NCBI GenBank assembly: GCA_047621345.1
Contig: JBLHLW010000013.1
Span: forward strand, 1-64,000
Direction: 5' to 3'
DNA: 64,000 nucleotides
DNA from: Actimicrobium sp047621345
GTDB lineage: Bacteria > Pseudomonadota > Gammaproteobacteria > Burkholderiales > Burkholderiaceae_D
The stretch's first letter is position 1, and each line of letters starts with the position of its first letter. Under the pieces are notes generated by a model. The model saw only the letters and a program-made list of their open reading frames with translations, searched no databases and was not told the DNA's origin. Both the position numbers and the translations under genes were made by a program. Positions 61,839 through 64,000 of this stretch are shown piece by piece.

Positions 61839-64000
61839 GTTTATTCTGGCTGCACACCCTTTCTCTGCCATCTGTCGTGCGCTTGAAAAGCCCGGGCGTG
61901 CGCTTGCGCTCATGGCTGTACACACTGCCCGAATCAACCATGCTATTTCCGGCCTTCGCACTGTGCTTTCTAGCGGTGATCTGGCTAGCGACCTTGCACT
62001 TCATTAGCGTCGAGCGTGGCAACGCCGAAATGGGAACTACGGCCTTGAGCAGTGAGCTTGCCACCACGTATGAAGCCCAAGTGCTGCGCGCATTGCGCGA
62101 TATCGACCAGACGCTCAACCTGATCAAATACGCCTATGAACTCAATGGGCAATCCGCTGTTTTGCAAGACCTGAAATCGAAAGCCCTGCTGCCGTCCGAT
62201 CTGTTGTTTGTCATCGTGATCACAGACCAGCATGGCGACGTAGTCGCAAGCACGCGCGCTTCGCTACCGCCAATGATGAAAGACGATCAGCAACTGCAAG
62301 CGACGCAAATCGCCGGCGGACTCGTCATCAGCACGCCCCGACACGACACCACCACCGGCGAGGCGAGCCTGCACTTTAGCCGCCGGCTTCTTGGCGCCCG
62401 GGGCAATTTCGCTGGCATGGTCATGCTGTCAGTGGCAACCGATCACTTCGTCAGTGGCTATGAACAAAACAAATTTGGTCAACAGGGCCTGCTGGGCATT
62501 GTTGATAACGATGGTTTGTTTCGCGTCAGGCGCAGCGGTGACCTGCTCTCGGATGGAGAAACAATGGATCCGATGCTCCTGATACCGGCCGCAGGCAAAT
62601 CCAGCAATAACACGCGCACTTCGTTGGACAGTGATGGCATCACGCGCCACGCCACCATGCGCAAACTGACGGGTTTTCCCTTGACGGTCATCGCCGGATT
62701 GTCGGACCGCGAACAAATGGCGGGCTTTTATTACGCCCGAAACGAATACCTGACCGGGGCCGGTGCGGGTACCGCCTTGCTGATGCTCTTTACGCTGCTC
62801 CTATGGGGCATGAGCAGGCAGCTGCGCATCAGCCGCCAGCATGATATTGCCGAGCGCAAGCGTACCGAGCAGACACTACGCATCGCCGCTACCGCCTTCG
62901 ATTCGCAAGAAGCAATGCTGATCACCGATGCCAACAAGTTGATCCTGCAAACAAACCGGGCTTTTGTCATCAATACGGGTCACCAGCCAAAGGACATGGT
63001 CGGTCAAAATCTGGATCGACTCGTCTCGGATCACCACGATGCCGATTTCTATCTCGAGATGTGGCGTACCGCGTACGGCACCGGCGTCTGGCAAGGTGAA
63101 ATCTGGCAAACCCATGCCGACGGCAACGCCTATCAGAAATGGCTGACCATCTCCGCAGTGCGGGATGACGATGGCGTGCTGATCAATTACGTCGGTTCGC
63201 AATACGACATCACAGAACGCAAGCTGGCCGAGGAAAAAATCAACGAACTGGCGTTTTACGACCCGCTCACCGGTTTGCCGAACAGGACGCTCCTTAATGA
63301 GCGACTGCGTCAGGTCATGGCAGTCAGTACCAAGGATGGCAGTCACGCCGCGCTGCTGTTGATTGACCTCGACTACTTCAAGACGATCAACGATACGCTC
63401 GGCCACGACATGGGTGATACGCTCCTCATGCAGGTCGCAGACCAATTGATCACCTGTATCGGTGCTGGGGATAGCGTGGCCCGACTTGGCGGTGACGAAT
63501 TCGTAGTCCTGCTCACCGGCCTCGGCAACAACAGGACGGAGGCCGCGACAAAAGTTGACATCACCAGCCTGCGGATACTGGCGGCGCTAGACCATCCGTA
63601 CCTGCTCAACGGTGTCGCCCACCGCAGTACCGCCAGCGTCGGTGTCACGCTCTTCAGCGGTCGCCTGTGCTCCACTGACATCCTGATGAAGCAGGCCGAC
63701 CTGGCCATGTACAAAGCCAAGGCCGAAGGCCGCAACACGGTACGCTTTTTTGATCCGGCCATGGAGGCGGCCGTGATGGTGCGTGCCGAACTGGAGCGCG
63801 ACTTACGCGAGGCCATCGAACAACAACAGTTCGTGCTGCATTATCAGGCGCAAATCGCTGATGGCAATCAGGTCAGCGGCGCTGAAGTACTGGTGCGCTG
63901 GTGTCATCCGCATCGTGGCATGGTCTCGCCGATGGAATTTATTCCCTTGGCTGAAGATACCGGACTGATACTGCCGCTCGGCACCTGGGTAATGGAAACC
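61835..64000 (+). CDS. Cache-PAS-GGDEF-EAL c-di-GMP protein, partial
   Basis: At least 722 residues; the gene runs off the window. A membrane helix near residues 36-60 and another near 310-330 enclose a periplasmic, probably Cache-like sensor domain. A PAS domain follows (about 343-465; with YDITERKLAEEK), then GGDEF (about 470-630; FYDPLTGLPNRTLL, and an intact GGDEF motif at 552-556 in RLGGDEFVVLL), then the start of an EAL domain in which the signature reads EVL (684-686; GAEVLVRW). GGDEF makes and EAL breaks cyclic di-GMP. An intact GGDEF suggests cyclase activity; the EVL variant is known in active phosphodiesterases, but the rest of the domain is outside the window. Confidence 0.93.
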   Translation, partial: MSLFWLHTLSLPSVVRLKSPGVRLRSWLYTLPESTMLFPAFALCFLAVIWLATLHFISVERGNAEMGTTALSSELATTYEAQVLRALRDIDQTLNLIKYAYELNGQSAVLQDLKSKALLPSDLLFVIVITDQHGDVVASTRASLPPMMKDDQQLQATQIAGGLVISTPRHDTTTGEASLHFSRRLLGARGNFAGMVMLSVATDHFVSGYEQNKFGQQGLLGIVDNDGLFRVRRSGDLLSDGETMDPMLLIPAAGKSSNNTRTSLDSDGITRHATMRKLTGFPLTVIAGLSDREQMAGFYYARNEYLTGAGAGTALLMLFTLLLWGMSRQLRISRQHDIAERKRTEQTLRIAATAFDSQEAMLITDANKLILQTNRAFVINTGHQPKDMVGQNLDRLVSDHHDADFYLEMWRTAYGTGVWQGEIWQTHADGNAYQKWLTISAVRDDDGVLINYVGSQYDITERKLAEEKINELAFYDPLTGLPNRTLLNERLRQVMAVSTKDGSHAALLLIDLDYFKTINDTLGHDMGDTLLMQVADQLITCIGAGDSVARLGGDEFVVLLTGLGNNRTEAATKVDITSLRILAALDHPYLLNGVAHRSTASVGVTLFSGRLCSTDILMKQADLAMYKAKAEGRNTVRFFDPAMEAAVMVRAELERDLREAIEQQQFVLHYQAQIADGNQVSGAEVLVRWCHPHRGMVSPMEFIPLAEDTGLILPLGTWVMET

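Noticed and set aside
1..64000. CRISPR arrays, tRNA, rRNA and prophage genes
   Set aside because: I looked for direct repeats with spacers, tRNA T-loops and phage or integrase genes and saw none; tandem repeats found are coding repeats of the adhesin.

Overview
The window looks like chromosomal DNA of a flagellated betaproteobacterium, probably Burkholderiales and most like Oxalobacteraceae. The basis is gene content and order (split fli and flg clusters with divergent fliE and flgA, FlgJ with a fused muramidase domain) and the GC-rich coding style. The family assignment is inference; no rRNA or tRNA was found to confirm it.

Left part (1-4300): an MFS exporter, a GFA-domain protein, a small hypothetical gene and the decayed 3' end of what looks like a tctA gene, which still has its intrinsic terminator. 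Next (4300-18800) comes a complete type I secretion locus: a TolC-type outer membrane protein, a LapB-type ABC exporter, an HlyD-type adaptor, and their presumed substrate, a 3222-residue adhesin built of Ig-like repeats followed by 19 Calx-beta repeats.

Accessory stretch (18800-22580): remnants of IS1380-like and IS21 (istB-like) elements flank a LysR regulator. Divergent from it is a pair of paralogous small genes, one product cytosolic and one exported. Then, all on the minus strand (22577-26292), come an Amt ammonium channel behind a candidate sigma-54 promoter and an MlaE/MCE/lipoprotein trio without its ATPase.

Flagellar region (26600-51880): fliE (minus) faces fliFGHIJK and fliLMNOPQR (plus), separated by an intrinsic terminator between fliK and fliL. 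A small secreted protein gene follows fliR. An unusual proline/threonine-rich, effector-like gene sits between the fli and flg clusters. flgBCDEFGHIJKL runs on the minus strand, with flgA, flgM and flgN divergent. Two sigma-28-type promoters can be read directly, before flgK and before flgM, so hook-junction proteins and the anti-sigma factor are probably late genes.

Right part (51886-64000): a di-haem cytochrome c and a PQQ-dependent alcohol dehydrogenase that has lost its signal peptide, a small HTH protein, a hotdog thioesterase divergent from a MarR-MFS pair with a palindromic operator, two small hypothetical or secreted proteins, a cystine-type ABC transporter (permease and binding protein, no ATPase), and a tightly packed operon of a porin-like protein, a small PstS-like protein and a Cache/PAS/GGDEF/EAL-type c-di-GMP protein that runs off the window end.
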